A stretch of 64,000 nucleotides of DNA. Origin: Aradus depressus. Lineage: Eukaryota; Arthropoda; Insecta; Hemiptera; Aradidae. A program made the position numbers and the translations under genes. Where the stretch lies: contig OY759215.1 of the NCBI GenBank assembly GCA_963662175.1, positions 58,545,213 to 58,609,212 on the forward strand, read 5' to 3'. Below are positions 22,049 to 31,400 of this stretch, in pieces (position 1 is the first letter of the stretch; every line of letters begins with the position of its first letter). A model generated the notes under the pieces. It was not told the DNA's origin and did no database searches. It saw only the letters and a program-made list of their open reading frames with translations.

Positions 22049-22093
22049 GTGATAGTAGTTCACCTTTAAGCTACTAGGTAGAACTACTATCAC
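22049..22093 (+). promoter_or_regulatory. Perfect 13-bp stem-loop in the LTR, near the expected RNA 5' end
   Basis: GTGATAGTAGTTC at 22049-22061 pairs exactly with GAACTACTATCAC at 22081-22093. The loop starts ACCT and ends AGGT plus one A, so the helix could extend by four pairs past a bulge. It is repeated in the 3' LTR near 24202-24246. Confidence 0.8.
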
Positions 22094-22502
22094 GCCACTG
22101 TCCCCAAACCTTTTAGGCCCCTGGCGAGCGCGGGTGCGGTCCGGGGCTGTTGGGCGGTTGGGAATCCGTGCTAGAGGTCCCCTAGGGTCAGCTGAAGAAT
22201 CCCCTGATCGGCTCCCACTCCCTCAGCAGCTCTGGATTAAGGGGCCGCTAGTCGGAACTTTTGATACCATTGGTCCAACTAGTGTGCCCTGCCCAGCTCG
22301 CTCGGGGTTCGACATATATCCAAGAAAATCAGAAGCAGAGTGCAGAGGACAACGCCAGTTGAAGTAAACCAGTCTCCTATCTATCCTATCCAGCTGTGAA
22401 GCCAAGGGTCATCTCAACATCCCCCCACGCCTTCCGGGGTATTTTTGGGCGGCCGGCTCTGCTGGCCAGTACATCACTCTACATCCCCCTCCGACATCAT
22501 TT

Positions 22503-22522
22503 TGGCGCCCAACGTGGGGCCC
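22503..22522 (+). other. Primer binding site, tRNA-Lys type
   Basis: TGGCGCCCAACGTGGGGCCC begins three bases after the LTR. The TGGCGCCCAAC start is the known lysine-tRNA primer site of many Gypsy elements. Confidence 0.88.
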
Positions 22523-22550
22523 GGAACAGAGTGATCACCCGGCACTGGAT

Positions 22551-23939
22551 ATGACTAGACGGACACCCCGAGCTTCCCACAGCCACGAAGGCAGTCCCAA
22601 TTCTGCTGCGGGACCGACTACTGCACAGGCCGCACTGGCCCTTCCCTGTCCATGTGGGGAGTACGGCTTTAAACATCCGTACCTTCTTCACCAGGCTGTT
22701 GATTCGTCAGCTCAGGCCACCGCTACAATCGTGGCAAGCACAGTGAAGGCTTTGAAGACCCCAGAAAAACTCCCTCCAACATTCGCTGGGGATCCCGTGG
22801 AGGAGACAGAAACGTTTCTCAGAGAAGCCCGAGACTATTTGGAACGAATGGACGAGGCTACATCCGAGTGGACCCGGCGGACTATCACCATGCTCCGAGG
22901 ACCTGCGGCCGAGTGGGCTCGTCAATTCGCATTCGAACCGCCCGAGTTTTCAATATTCTCCGAACAGTTCAAGGCCACGTTTGATGACGATTGTCGACGA
23001 GGAGAACTACTCTACATCGTGCAACAACGAACAATGAGACCCGAGGAAACAGTGGCCGTGTTTTTAGAGGATGTCCGACCTATACGTAGACTCCTTCGAT
23101 CTATGCCAGAAGCATTCATCGTTGGTGTAATAACTCCTCAGCTGACCCCGGAGCTCCGCGAGAAGGCTAGAAAAGTCAATGCACGGAGTTTCGCCGAGCT
23201 ACTCACTCTGGACGGAAGGAACCCTCGACTTCTCCCAACTGTAAGTGTGGCCACGAGGCGACAGCCCGAACAAAGATGTATGGACCCCATGAAGTCGGAG
23301 CAGTCCAGAATAGATCTGAACGGACAGAAGCGATGTTGGTATTGTCCCGGATACCACCGAAATAAGGACTGCCCCGATCGACCAGACCGCCCGACGAGGA
23401 CCCCGCAATCAAAAGGCCAAAAAGCGGTTCTGTTCAACCTCCGAGCACGGAACAACGCCGTCATTGGCTTCAACCCTAGCCAGGTCTTGTTCGGCCATCG
23501 TCTCCAGAGACCAGGCGCATGGCGGTTTCAGCGGCCAAAGGGGACCGCAATCCAGAAGGTGGGGCGGTGTAACCAGGCCGGTTACCTGAATAGCAGGAGA
23601 GCGAAGGCGTTTCCCAAGAGGAGTGTCCGCAAGGTAGGCGACCGAGTCCTGGTGAAAAATATGGCTCAAGGCAGGACGTTCCAACCCAAGTGGCTGGGAC
23701 CCTACATCGTAACGGAGGACCTCGGTAGCGGCGTTTTCAACGTTCGGTATGGGGAAGCGGAGTTGAAGGTTCACTCGTCGCTACTAAAACCCGCCGCCGA
23801 CTGGAGACCCACTACATCTACCGAACCTGATCCTGACTTCCGGCCCAGAGGGAATCCTCGTGCCGTGGGACGACGCCGGCGAAACTTGCCGGGTCATTCC
23901 CAGCCAGACACAGAGCATCCAGGTGAGCAGCCACCGTGA
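22551..23939 (+). CDS. Gag-integrase C-terminus fusion protein of the deleted Gypsy element, 462 aa
   Basis: Residues ~70-225 look like a Ty3/Gypsy gag/capsid: LPPTFAGDPVEETETFLRE, then FSEQFKATFDDDCRRGEL and YIVQQRTMRPEETVAVFLED. A zinc knuckle follows near 262-275 (CWYCPGYHRNKDC, spaced CX2CX3HX4C, one residue shorter than usual). After ~303 the sequence becomes the end of an integrase: NAVIGFNPSQVLFGHRL, then KVGDRVLVKN and KWLGPYIVTEDLGSGVFNVR with VHSSLLKP, the GPY/F domain. Protease, RT, RNase H and the DDE core are absent, so the deletion joined gag to integrase in frame. ATG 22551 follows the leader. The fused frame is intact, so a protein could be made; a new role is not shown. Confidence 0.9.
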   Translation: MTRRTPRASHSHEGSPNSAAGPTTAQAALALPCPCGEYGFKHPYLLHQAVDSSAQATATIVASTVKALKTPEKLPPTFAGDPVEETETFLREARDYLERMDEATSEWTRRTITMLRGPAAEWARQFAFEPPEFSIFSEQFKATFDDDCRRGELLYIVQQRTMRPEETVAVFLEDVRPIRRLLRSMPEAFIVGVITPQLTPELREKARKVNARSFAELLTLDGRNPRLLPTVSVATRRQPEQRCMDPMKSEQSRIDLNGQKRCWYCPGYHRNKDCPDRPDRPTRTPQSKGQKAVLFNLRARNNAVIGFNPSQVLFGHRLQRPGAWRFQRPKGTAIQKVGRCNQAGYLNSRRAKAFPKRSVRKVGDRVLVKNMAQGRTFQPKWLGPYIVTEDLGSGVFNVRYGEAELKVHSSLLKPAADWRPTTSTEPDPDFRPRGNPRAVGRRRRNLPGHSQPDTEHPGEQPP

Positions 23940-24101
23940 ACCATGCCGACTGACCGGACGGACAGCTTTACCTTGTTTTGTTTTGTGTTGTGTTTGTGTT
24001 TATTCTTGTTTATATTATTGTGTTTCAATTGTTATCTTTAATAAATGAGGTGCTTCGTCCTCCCGTACCTGCTCCTGCCGGCCGTGCGAGAATAGTCAAC
24101 C

Positions 24102-24115
24102 GGGGTGGGGGAAAT
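24102..24115 (+). other. Polypurine tract of the deleted Gypsy element
   Basis: GGGGTGGGGGAAAT directly precedes the 3' LTR at 24116. One T interrupts the purines. Confidence 0.8.
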
Positions 24116-24655
24116 TGATACCAACTCTCTTCCCGTGACATTCTCGCACGTGCCGAGAACCAGTATAAAAACTTCCCCAATTTAACATGATTGGCCCGTG
24201 ATAGTAGTTCACCTTTAAGCTACTAGGTAGAACTACTATCACGCCACTGTCCCCAAACCTTTTAGGCCCCTGGCGAGCGCGGGTGCGATCCGGGGCTGTT
24301 GGGCGGTTGGGAATCCGTGCTAGAGGTCCCCTAGGGTCAGCTGACGCCTGACCCTACCCCTGATCGGCTCCCACTCCCTCAGCAGCTCTGGATTAAGGGG
24401 CCGCTAGTCGGAACTTTTGATACCATTGGTCCAACTAGTGTGCCCTGCCCAGCTCGCTCGGGGTTCGACATATATCCAAGAAAATCAGAAGCAGAGTGCA
24501 GAGGACAACGCCAGTTGAAGTAAACCAGTCTCCTATCTATCCTATCCAGCTGTGAAGCCAATGGTCATCTCAACATCCCCCCACGCCTTCCGGGGTATTT
24601 TTGGGCGGCCGGCTCTGCTGGCCAGTACATCACTCTACATCCCCCTCCGACATCA
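24116..24655 (+). repeat. 3' LTR of the deleted Gypsy element
   Basis: Nearly identical to 21962-22499. The main differences are an 8-base loss near 24157 and an insertion of about 9 bases near 24342. GTAC follows at 24656-24659. Confidence 0.93.
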
Positions 24656-24850
24656 GTACACATATAAAATATGGTGTCAATACATTTATTCTATCAGGAA
24701 TTATCGTGTTTACAGAAACACACAGGGAAACAGGAAATGTATTCATTTTCGTAATCAGGGGGTTGGAAAACATGAAATTCCGGTGTATATTCAACATAGA
24801 TTTTTGTCTGATTACATAACTTCCCCTATACATAGTCGAGGAAGTAATAC
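24656..24850 (+). repeat. Dispersed repeat family D copy
   Basis: Contains ACACATATAAAATATGGTGTC, GGAATTATCGTGTTTACAGA, GTAATCAGGGGGTTGG, AACATGAAATTCCGG and TGATTACATAACTTCCCC. The Gypsy element inserted at its left edge. Confidence 0.7.
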
Positions 24851-25019
24851 TTAAAAAAAAAAACTTAAAAAATAATCCACTGTTTCCATCATCCTCCAAA
24901 ATTAGTCGACACCCTGTGCAACTGTCCATCCTGCCTCTTTCTCTCCCTTAGGCCAGCCTGGGGATGTACTCTGTTCAGTCGACAAGCAGGCCTGTCAGAG
25001 ACATCACCAATCACAATAG

Positions 25020-25135
25020 AAATATTATTTTCTCATTTTTTGATTCAGAGGGTCGTAAAACATGAAATTCTGGTGAAACTCGACTTCGAATTTTTACCGA
25101 TTACTACGTATAGCTGGGGAAGTAAAATGTAATTT
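25020..25135 (+). repeat. Dispersed repeat family D fragment
   Basis: Contains TTTTTTGATTCAGAGGGTCG, AACATGAAATTCTGGTG, CGAATTTTTACCGATTAC and TAGCTGGGGAAGTAAAA. Confidence 0.65.
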
Positions 25136-25609
25136 TTTATAATGTCCATGCCCAACGGACGGTAAGTTGTTGGTGGACACAAGTGAGGTCCACCTAAACT
25201 TTAAACTTTTGAATCCATCAATTTAGTATAAAACTTTGTCTGCCAAGAACTAAACTTCCCAACGATGGATTGCTTAGATCTCAACTGAAGAGCTTTCCCC
25301 CTCCAAGGTAAAGGTGTATGTATGTTTTTTTTTTCTTTGGGATTAACTTTGTGACGATTATGAAATTACAATTAGGGAGAGCAGAGAGACTCACCCAGTA
25401 TTCTACATACTGCCATAGAATATTAGAATATTATTTTTTACACACACTAATATTCCTCCTGACGTGATATACTTTTCCCAATTCCACTGGCTTAAACCTA
25501 CGATCACATTAAGATAAAGTGTTACTTACCGAGTTTTGAGATGGAAAGTACGTAAGGTAGGAGACTAAACAGGAAAGACAGACGTACGGACCTAGCCATG
25601 ACGGGGCTG
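25136..25609. other. No gene seen
   Basis: Unassigned AT-rich DNA without coding or RNA evidence. Confidence 0.4.
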
Positions 25610-26060
25610 CGAGAGAACTGAATATCATCAAGATCCCCACCACTTCTTCATATAGCCGGCTCTGATGGAAGGCTAAAGAGTTCTTTGAAAGTAGCAGCGA
25701 CTATATCTGCTACTGTGATATGTCAGAGCTCCGGAAGAACTGAAAATCACTGAGATCCCCACCACTTTTTCATATAGTCGGCTCCGAGGGAAGGCTAAAG
25801 AGTTACATAAAGTAGCAGTAACTACTAGCTGAGAATCACCCAAGTCTCCCCTACTTCTCCTCTTCATATAGCCGGCCCGATGGAAGACCAAAGAGAATTA
25901 GAGCTGAAGAATTGAAAATCACTGAGATCCCCACCACATCTTCATATAGCCGATGATTATTTTATACTTACCATGTATGGCACTGTACATCGTCTATCAA
26001 GTAATCAGAAAAGAGGAAAAAGAGCTATTTAGAAGTAGCAGTGACTGTTTCTACTACTGT
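25610..26060. repeat. Degenerate tandem repeat, four to five units of 80-120 bp
   Basis: The block GAACTGAAAATCACTGAG, CCCCACCACTTCTTCATATAG, then CCGGCTC and GGAAGGCTAAAGAGTT recurs near 25615, 25735, 25830 and 25910. Some units add GTAGCAGCGACTAT-like sequence, also seen near 26032. Units vary in length and sequence, so the array is old. Confidence 0.8.
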
Positions 26061-27352
26061 GCCATGTGGGTTTGCGAAATTTGTTCCCAATTACGAATTT
26101 GAAAAATTCTTTTCGCATCATTTATTCACCTCATAATTAATTGATTATTGCTTTCTCGCAGGTCCGAAGGATAAAGGAAATTTTTTAATCCTTTCTCAGA
26201 TCGAAAAATTCTTTTATCTTGGACTTCACAATTTCCTTCACAGCTTTGTGTTTCAGGTCAAAACACTTTTTGTTCCATGTCTGTCTTTCCCCTAAATTCC
26301 AACTCAAAACGATTCATTTTCATGAAATTGGAAATATATGTTCGGTTTGCCATGACCATTTAAAAATCGGGTAATAATTACAGTAGTTAATCTGCAACGA
26401 TTTTTAAAACTTTTTTTTGTCGAAACGATACATTTTATCACCCAATTTGCATCAACCAATAAGTTTCTAGGCATTTCCACATCTTAAGTAATGTTCGAAG
26501 AAAATACCTATACTCAGGAATCAAAAATCATTATAAGGTTTTTGTTTTTAATTACTAAGAGAAATAAATCATTTTTAAGCTGATGTTATCTTAAATTAAT
26601 TTGCTCATGTTATTCTCTGGTGGTGCAATAATTTAAACAATAGAGTGATAAGATTAAATCAGATTCATTATTCCAGGTGAATTCAATCTATTCAGTATCC
26701 ATGGTAATCTACGGTTCTTATTGTGCTGCTTTCTTTTATTTAGATCCTAAACTACGTGAGTTAGTCTCAGTCAACGACATCTAGCGAGACCAGCTTACGT
26801 TTTTAGGTTTTGATTTTGGATGTGGATTTTAATATTTTATGATCTATCTTTTGGTTTTACGTCCTTGTGCATTCATATGTTGGGCAGGAAAGTCGAGCTC
26901 CACAAGCTGCTGCACTTTCCAAATAATAAAATTGAATTCACTGCAACGGATGTTTTTCCTTAATTTATTCAAGTTTTTTTTAAATTCAGCAAATTAAAGA
27001 AAAAAACAACAGCCGTCTCCGGGAACCTTCACTTCACGAAGCAATTACCTAACTAAGCCATTACTCTATCTATCATCTTTAATGGAAAATAATTTATAGA
27101 TATTCTAAATTGATGAAATATTGATAATACTTCATTAAAAACATTCTGCCGCTTAAAACATGAATAGTGATGTAGACATCAATTCTATGAATGTGGAATT
27201 GTTTTTCGAGTACTAACCTAAAGTTTTCCTTGAGTGATCCTCGATATACCTACCTTTAAAATAATCATTACTATCGGGTCCACCCAGCATTGCCCAGGAA
27301 TAACTTTGTGTTACGTATATTGCTTTACGCTTTGCTATATATTAAATCAGAG
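26061..27352. other. No gene seen
   Basis: AT-rich intergenic DNA with no recognised protein, RNA or mobile element. Confidence 0.4.
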
Positions 27353-27620
27353 GGCGCCGGTAGCTCAGTGGTATGCGTGCTTGCTTACAGAGCTCAAGGT
27401 CGTGGGTTCGAAACCCGGCAACGGCTCGGGACCATCGCTTATACGATGTCAGGTACTCGTTAAAGACTCCTACCCTAGGTGAATAAAAATTTAGGGTCGG
27501 CAAAATTTAGAACTCATATTGTAGAGTCGGGCTCATGTTTACCAGTGACGAAAGAGTGCTCTGATAGTAGGCAATATGACCTAGTAGTTAAAGCCCGGGC
27601 ATGCGTCATAATAACTAACT
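27353..27620 (+). repeat. tRNA-derived SINE with pol III A and B boxes
   Basis: The head reads GGCGCCGGTAGCTCAGTGG. Box A is TAGCTCAGTGG at 27361-27371 and box B is GGTTCGAAACC at 27405-27415, at tRNA-like spacing. A body follows (GGCTCGGGACCATCGCTTA, AGGTACTCGTTAAAGAC, CTACCCTAGGTGAATAAAAA) and a tail block with TAGTAGGCAATATGACC and CATAATAACTAAC. Relative to 45902-46228 it lacks the segment with CCGTCCTTCGGATGGGACG. The head does not fold into a complete cloverleaf with a clear acceptor stem, so it is a SINE and not a tRNA gene. Confidence 0.88.
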
Positions 27621-28904
27621 ATAATTTTACTGTATATAGACTTTATTATAATAAAATAATAAAGTGAAAGTCTTTAAACTGTTTTTCTCACAAGCTGCTA
27701 TTAAAATTTGATACATGAACTTATTATACCATTTTATAATCAATAAAACCAAATGGGTACTTAAATATGACAAAATTGCAATTATGAGTATCCAACCATA
27801 TCCAACCCAATACAATTTTTTTTTTAAATCACAAACTAAGCCTCGAGGTGCCCTCAACTGGGATCCCTCAGGGTTAATCTGTAGTAGATAAAGAGTTACT
27901 CACTGTACTTTGGATTATTTATTAAGTCACAATGTATGTAGAATAATATTAATTAAATGAGTGGTTGACATTCAACATTTATTTGGCCTTTCCGTCTCTT
28001 AAATATATTTATTTATCGTAATTCAGTTCACGTTTCGCCCATTCGGGTATGTTCAAAACATATTTTTCGAAAAAAGAATGGCCTCAAGTGAAATGAAAGA
28101 TTATCAATAATTAGAATTTATCAGTGGTCTTGTGGTGAAAATTGATTAGTCAGAAATAATTTAATCATGAAGACGAAAGTATAAAATTATATTGGATAAC
28201 ATTTTATTGACATAATTATTTTTGACACATCTTTCCTCCACCTTCCAATAATATTTGTGTAATAAAAAAAACAACAAATCAATGACCTTTTTGAATCTTT
28301 ACAGAAAACTGTTTTCAGTAATTAATACCATTGGAAATGCAGTGGAAGCAACAAGTTGACCGCCGCGATGTCGGAAACCTTTTATTAAATTCAAAGTTGC
28401 CATACGATTACAAAGGGTTTGTAGATCCCTTAAATTCGAGTTAGGGGCTTCATAGGCCTGAAATGTTCCGTATATTCAATAAATTCCATAAAATTTCAAA
28501 TTCAATATCATTATTGAGCCCGCTCACAGTTGAGTTGATGCGTTGAAGGCTAAGTGAGATCTATGAATACACTCTCATAGTGCAACCGCCCTCTGAGTAA
28601 GGTGATGACAACCCTCAACTCAGGCCTCGTATTGTTTATGAAATGGTTAAATGATTGCTTCACCTATCTCAGGGTTCACTCACACTTAAGTGATCATTAT
28701 CAAAATAAAATAGCAGTTTATCAGTTGACTCTATTAGTTATAACTGTTATTTCAAAGTAGCAGAAATATATTTTAGCAGCTACACAGAAATAGTGATTTT
28801 ATCTAAAACTAGGATATATTTCCAAGGAAACGATTCAGACTGATTACCAAAAATGATTGAGATGTGGACAGCTATCCACAAGCAAACATGCAATAATATA
28901 ATTT
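27621..28904. other. No gene seen
   Basis: AT-rich intergenic DNA; nothing recognised. Confidence 0.4.
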
Positions 28905-29190
28905 AGGGGTTAGGGTTTATGACCCATGCCCGGGCTTTAACTACGAGGTCATATCGCCTACTACCAGAGCGCTCTTTCGTCACTCTGGTGGACATGAGCC
29001 CGACTCTACTGTGTGTCCTAAATTTTGCATACCCTAAATTTTTATTCACCTAGGGTAGGGGTCTTCAACGAGTACCTGACATCGTACAGGCTCGGGACCA
29101 TCGCTTAACGTCCCATCCGAAGGACGGCGTGCTTAAGTTTATTTTCCTCCCAGATAAAATAAACTAAGAGCCTCGGTCGGGTTACGAACT
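28905..29190 (-). repeat. SINE copy, reverse orientation, head truncated
   Basis: Reverse complement of the SINE: CATGCCCGGGCTTTAACTAC, GTCATATCGCCTACTACCAG, CTTCAACGAGTACCTGAC, CCATCCGAAGGACGGCGTGC and the box B region at the right end (GTCGGGTTACGAAC, mutated). Confidence 0.85.
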
Positions 29191-29276
29191 AATTTATGAA
29201 AATATATTAAAAAGTTTAATTTTAAATTAATGTATGTTCATCGTTGTACATTACATAATAAATGTGAACAAATATA

Positions 29277-29653
29277 TGAGGAGTTTGGAGCCAGAGCGGA
29301 CCAACCCACAATTTTTCGGAAAATGAGTTATTACCATTCTGATGTTGGCATAGGTTCCCTTTTTTCAAAACCAGTGTGGATCACTTAGTTTCTTCACTTC
29401 AGTGATAGATAGCAGCACTTTAAGTTTAGTCCACAAGTATTTTGTGCATATATTTTCAAAGTCACAATGGATCTTCAAAAACTTTATAGAACACAAAAAG
29501 GGATCACTCATCCAATACTATTCTAAAATTTCAAAAATAAATAAATATTAGGGGCCCATTTATGGAGATAAACAAAATGTATTCAATTTTCAATTGCCAT
29601 TTTCTTCCTGTTCAGTTTAAACCAGTTGGTCCGCTCTGGCTCCAAACTCCTCA
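29277..29653. mobile_element. MITE with 28-bp perfect terminal inverted repeats, copy 1
   Basis: Starts TGAGGAGTTTGGAGCCAGAG and ends with its exact reverse complement; pairing continues to 28-30 bp. The interior of about 320 bp has no coding capacity. A second copy lies at 34799-35182 in the opposite orientation. The flanks are AT-rich, so a short target duplication cannot be called. The superfamily is unknown. Confidence 0.88.
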
Positions 29654-29865
29654 AATAATGTGTGGAATTTTCTAGACTAAATGTAGTATAATACAGTTTT
29701 AGATAATTTAATATTTTTAAAATCTAAACTTAAATAAATCTTAAAGAAATAGAATAGAATAGAATAGTTTTATTTGTCGGATGGCTTGTCTCCATTGAGC
29801 TTAGGAAATATAAATTATATAGAAAGAACTCGAGGTTCTGTCGTGTAAATGAAAATTCAAAATTT

Positions 29866-29905
29866 GGCCAACGTTTTGGAAACTATTTATTTCCGTCTTC
29901 AGGGG
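29866..29905 (-). ncRNA. Degenerate hammerhead-ribozyme-like motif (Penelope-like remnant?)
   Basis: On the minus strand, CTGAAGA (29902-29896) is followed by a helix made of GGAAA and TTTCC, then CAAAACGTTGGCC. A hammerhead core needs CTGANGA, stem II, then GAAAC; here the G of GAAAC is A, so cleavage should be lost. Such motifs with a GTTGGC arm are known from Penelope-like retroelements. Element identity is inferred; no RT was seen nearby. Confidence 0.4.
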
Positions 29906-30189
29906 CTTATAATGAATGACTTGGGTGGATGTGTGTTGTGAAGGTGTTGAGAGAGTGTGTGTCTAGTATGACATATATAATAATAATATACTTATCTTTG
30001 CTATTCACTTTGTTTATTTTATTTTAAATTTATTTGTACAATTTTATCAGGTCTCCATTATTACCTAATTTTATGATTATTTCGTGAAGTTTAAATCTTT
30101 CTTTTATTAGCCTCATTGGTTTATATGACCACATATTTTTCTTTGCCAATTCTGAATAGTCCAACCTCCCATGGCACAAAAAGGTACCC
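29906..30189. other. No gene seen
   Basis: Short unassigned AT-rich stretch. Confidence 0.4.
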
Positions 30190-31400
30190 CATCGAAAACC
30201 TCAAATTTGACATGTAAAAAACATGTTACGTCAGACTAGTAAAAATTTGTAATTGATAATGAAATGAATTTTTGAAATTAGTTTGAAAAAATGAATTTAT
30301 TTTTTAAAACACCTGCTTGAATTTTACACAATCTATGGTAATAATGTATCGTTTTTAAAAAAATTTGTCTGGCTGACAATTTTTGTTAATTAACATCTAA
30401 CAGACCTTTTCTTATAAATTATATTTTTCATGTAAGTAGACTTCATAACACCTCTTTGGTTTTGGTTTAAAAATAAAGTTTGAGATCTTCCCTATTATAT
30501 ATCTATTAAAACTTGTCTGACTGGAAATAAATATTTGTTAATTAATACTTAAAATAGTAAAACTAACCGAATCCAGGCTCAAAAATATTATTGCCTGCAT
30601 CAAACACTGACATTTTTATAATATTATTAGGCAATTATAATAAATTAAATGATTTGGAAGTTTGATTGATAACTATTGAAAAAAAATGATATTCTATATT
30701 ACAATTGCTCAGATTTAGCAAATGTACTCTGCGAGCAATTATGTCGTAGTTTATTGGCATTTCATGCCTATACAGGGTGCGATTATACAGCTGCATTTGA
30801 AAAAAAAGGAAAAGTCAGCCTTTTAATTATCTTCTTAAACATCCTGAATTTCAATCTGTTTTGTCTTCACTCACTGATCCCGCAGATATATTTATCGATT
30901 ATAAAATTAATACTATTCAAAAATGTACAGTTGCACATTATAATGTTTAAAACTGTTCTACAGTTAATACAGCTCTGTTTGAACTATTTTTACAATTTTA
31001 CAACTGTAATAGCGCGGAAGATAGGTTTCTGAAAGAAACAACAAATATTGAAAGCTTTCTCGTTTCTCTCTTTTGACATTCTCTCTATGACTACTTTAAT
31101 GTAGAGTTAGAAAAAAAATCATTTTTGTAGTTGGCAACGGTCATACCACATTAAGAAAAGGTCTGTTAGATGTTAATTAACAAAAATTGTCAGCCAGGCA
31201 AATTTCTTCAAAAACGATACATTATTTACCATAGATTGTGTAAATTTCAAGCAGGTGTTTTAAAAAATAAATTCTTTTTTTTTAGCCAATTTCAAAAATT
31301 CATTAAAGTTATCAATTAACAAATGTTTACTAGTCTGGTGGGGGTAACATGTTTTTTACATGTTTTCCAAGCATTTTCACCTTTCAAATTTGAAGTGTTC
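30190..31400. mobile_element. 1.2-kb element with ~230-bp inverted repeats around a decayed gene fragment
   Basis: Arm 30190-30418 and arm 31147-31400 are inverted copies: CATGTAAAAAACATGTTAC, AACACCTGCTTGAA, TTACACAATCTATGGTAA, TCTGGCTGACAATTTTTG and TTAATTAACATCTAACAGAC are shared, with small indels. Between them lies a broken coding fragment. Long inverted repeats around a coding remnant suggest a DNA transposon, but the outer ends and target duplication could not be set. Confidence 0.75.
30676..31080 (+). pseudogene. Decayed transposon gene fragment with a HAYTGCDYTAAF motif
   Basis: Frame 1 reads LCRSLLAFHAYTGCDYTAAF, then EKKGKV. After a frameshift near 30812 the sequence continues NYLLKHPEFQSVLSSL and ends NCSTVNTALFELF past a stop. 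I recall 'HAFTGCD--SAF-GKGK' followed by a short 'N--F' helix and 'SVN--R---F' from transposon-borne proteins of many invertebrates. The GCD-x-GKGK part resembles the H3TH loop of FEN1/XPG nucleases (GCDYCESIRGIG); that link is inference. The fragment has at least one frameshift and stops, so it is dead. Confidence 0.55.

Larger units (their letters stand above)
21962..22499 (+). repeat. 5' LTR of the deleted Gypsy element
   Basis: Carries a TATA box (TATAAAAA at 22015-22022) and a strong hairpin at 22049-22093. Ends CCGACATCA, then a 3-base spacer and the primer binding site. Confidence 0.93.
21962..24655 (+). mobile_element. Internally deleted Ty3/Gypsy LTR retrotransposon, 2.69 kb
   Basis: Two LTRs (538 and 540 bp) beginning TGATACC and ending CATCA flank a 1.6-kb interior. 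A tRNA-Lys-type primer binding site, one gag-derived gene, a purine tract and a 4-bp GTAC duplication are all in place. Protease, RT, RNase H and the integrase core are missing. The LTRs differ by a few substitutions and two small indels, so the copy is young. It is a non-autonomous deletion derivative that kept every cis-acting signal I can recognise. Confidence 0.95.

Noticed and set aside
22134..22405. Short frames in the Gypsy LTR, repeated at 24379-24561
   Set aside because: They lie in LTR sequence and are repeated only because the LTR is.
24552..24929. Frames of about 100 codons across the LTR edge
   Set aside because: They read from the LTR into family D repeat; chance fusions.
27353..27425. 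Possible tRNA gene
   Set aside because: A and B boxes are present, but there is no clear acceptor stem and the sequence continues into the shared SINE body.
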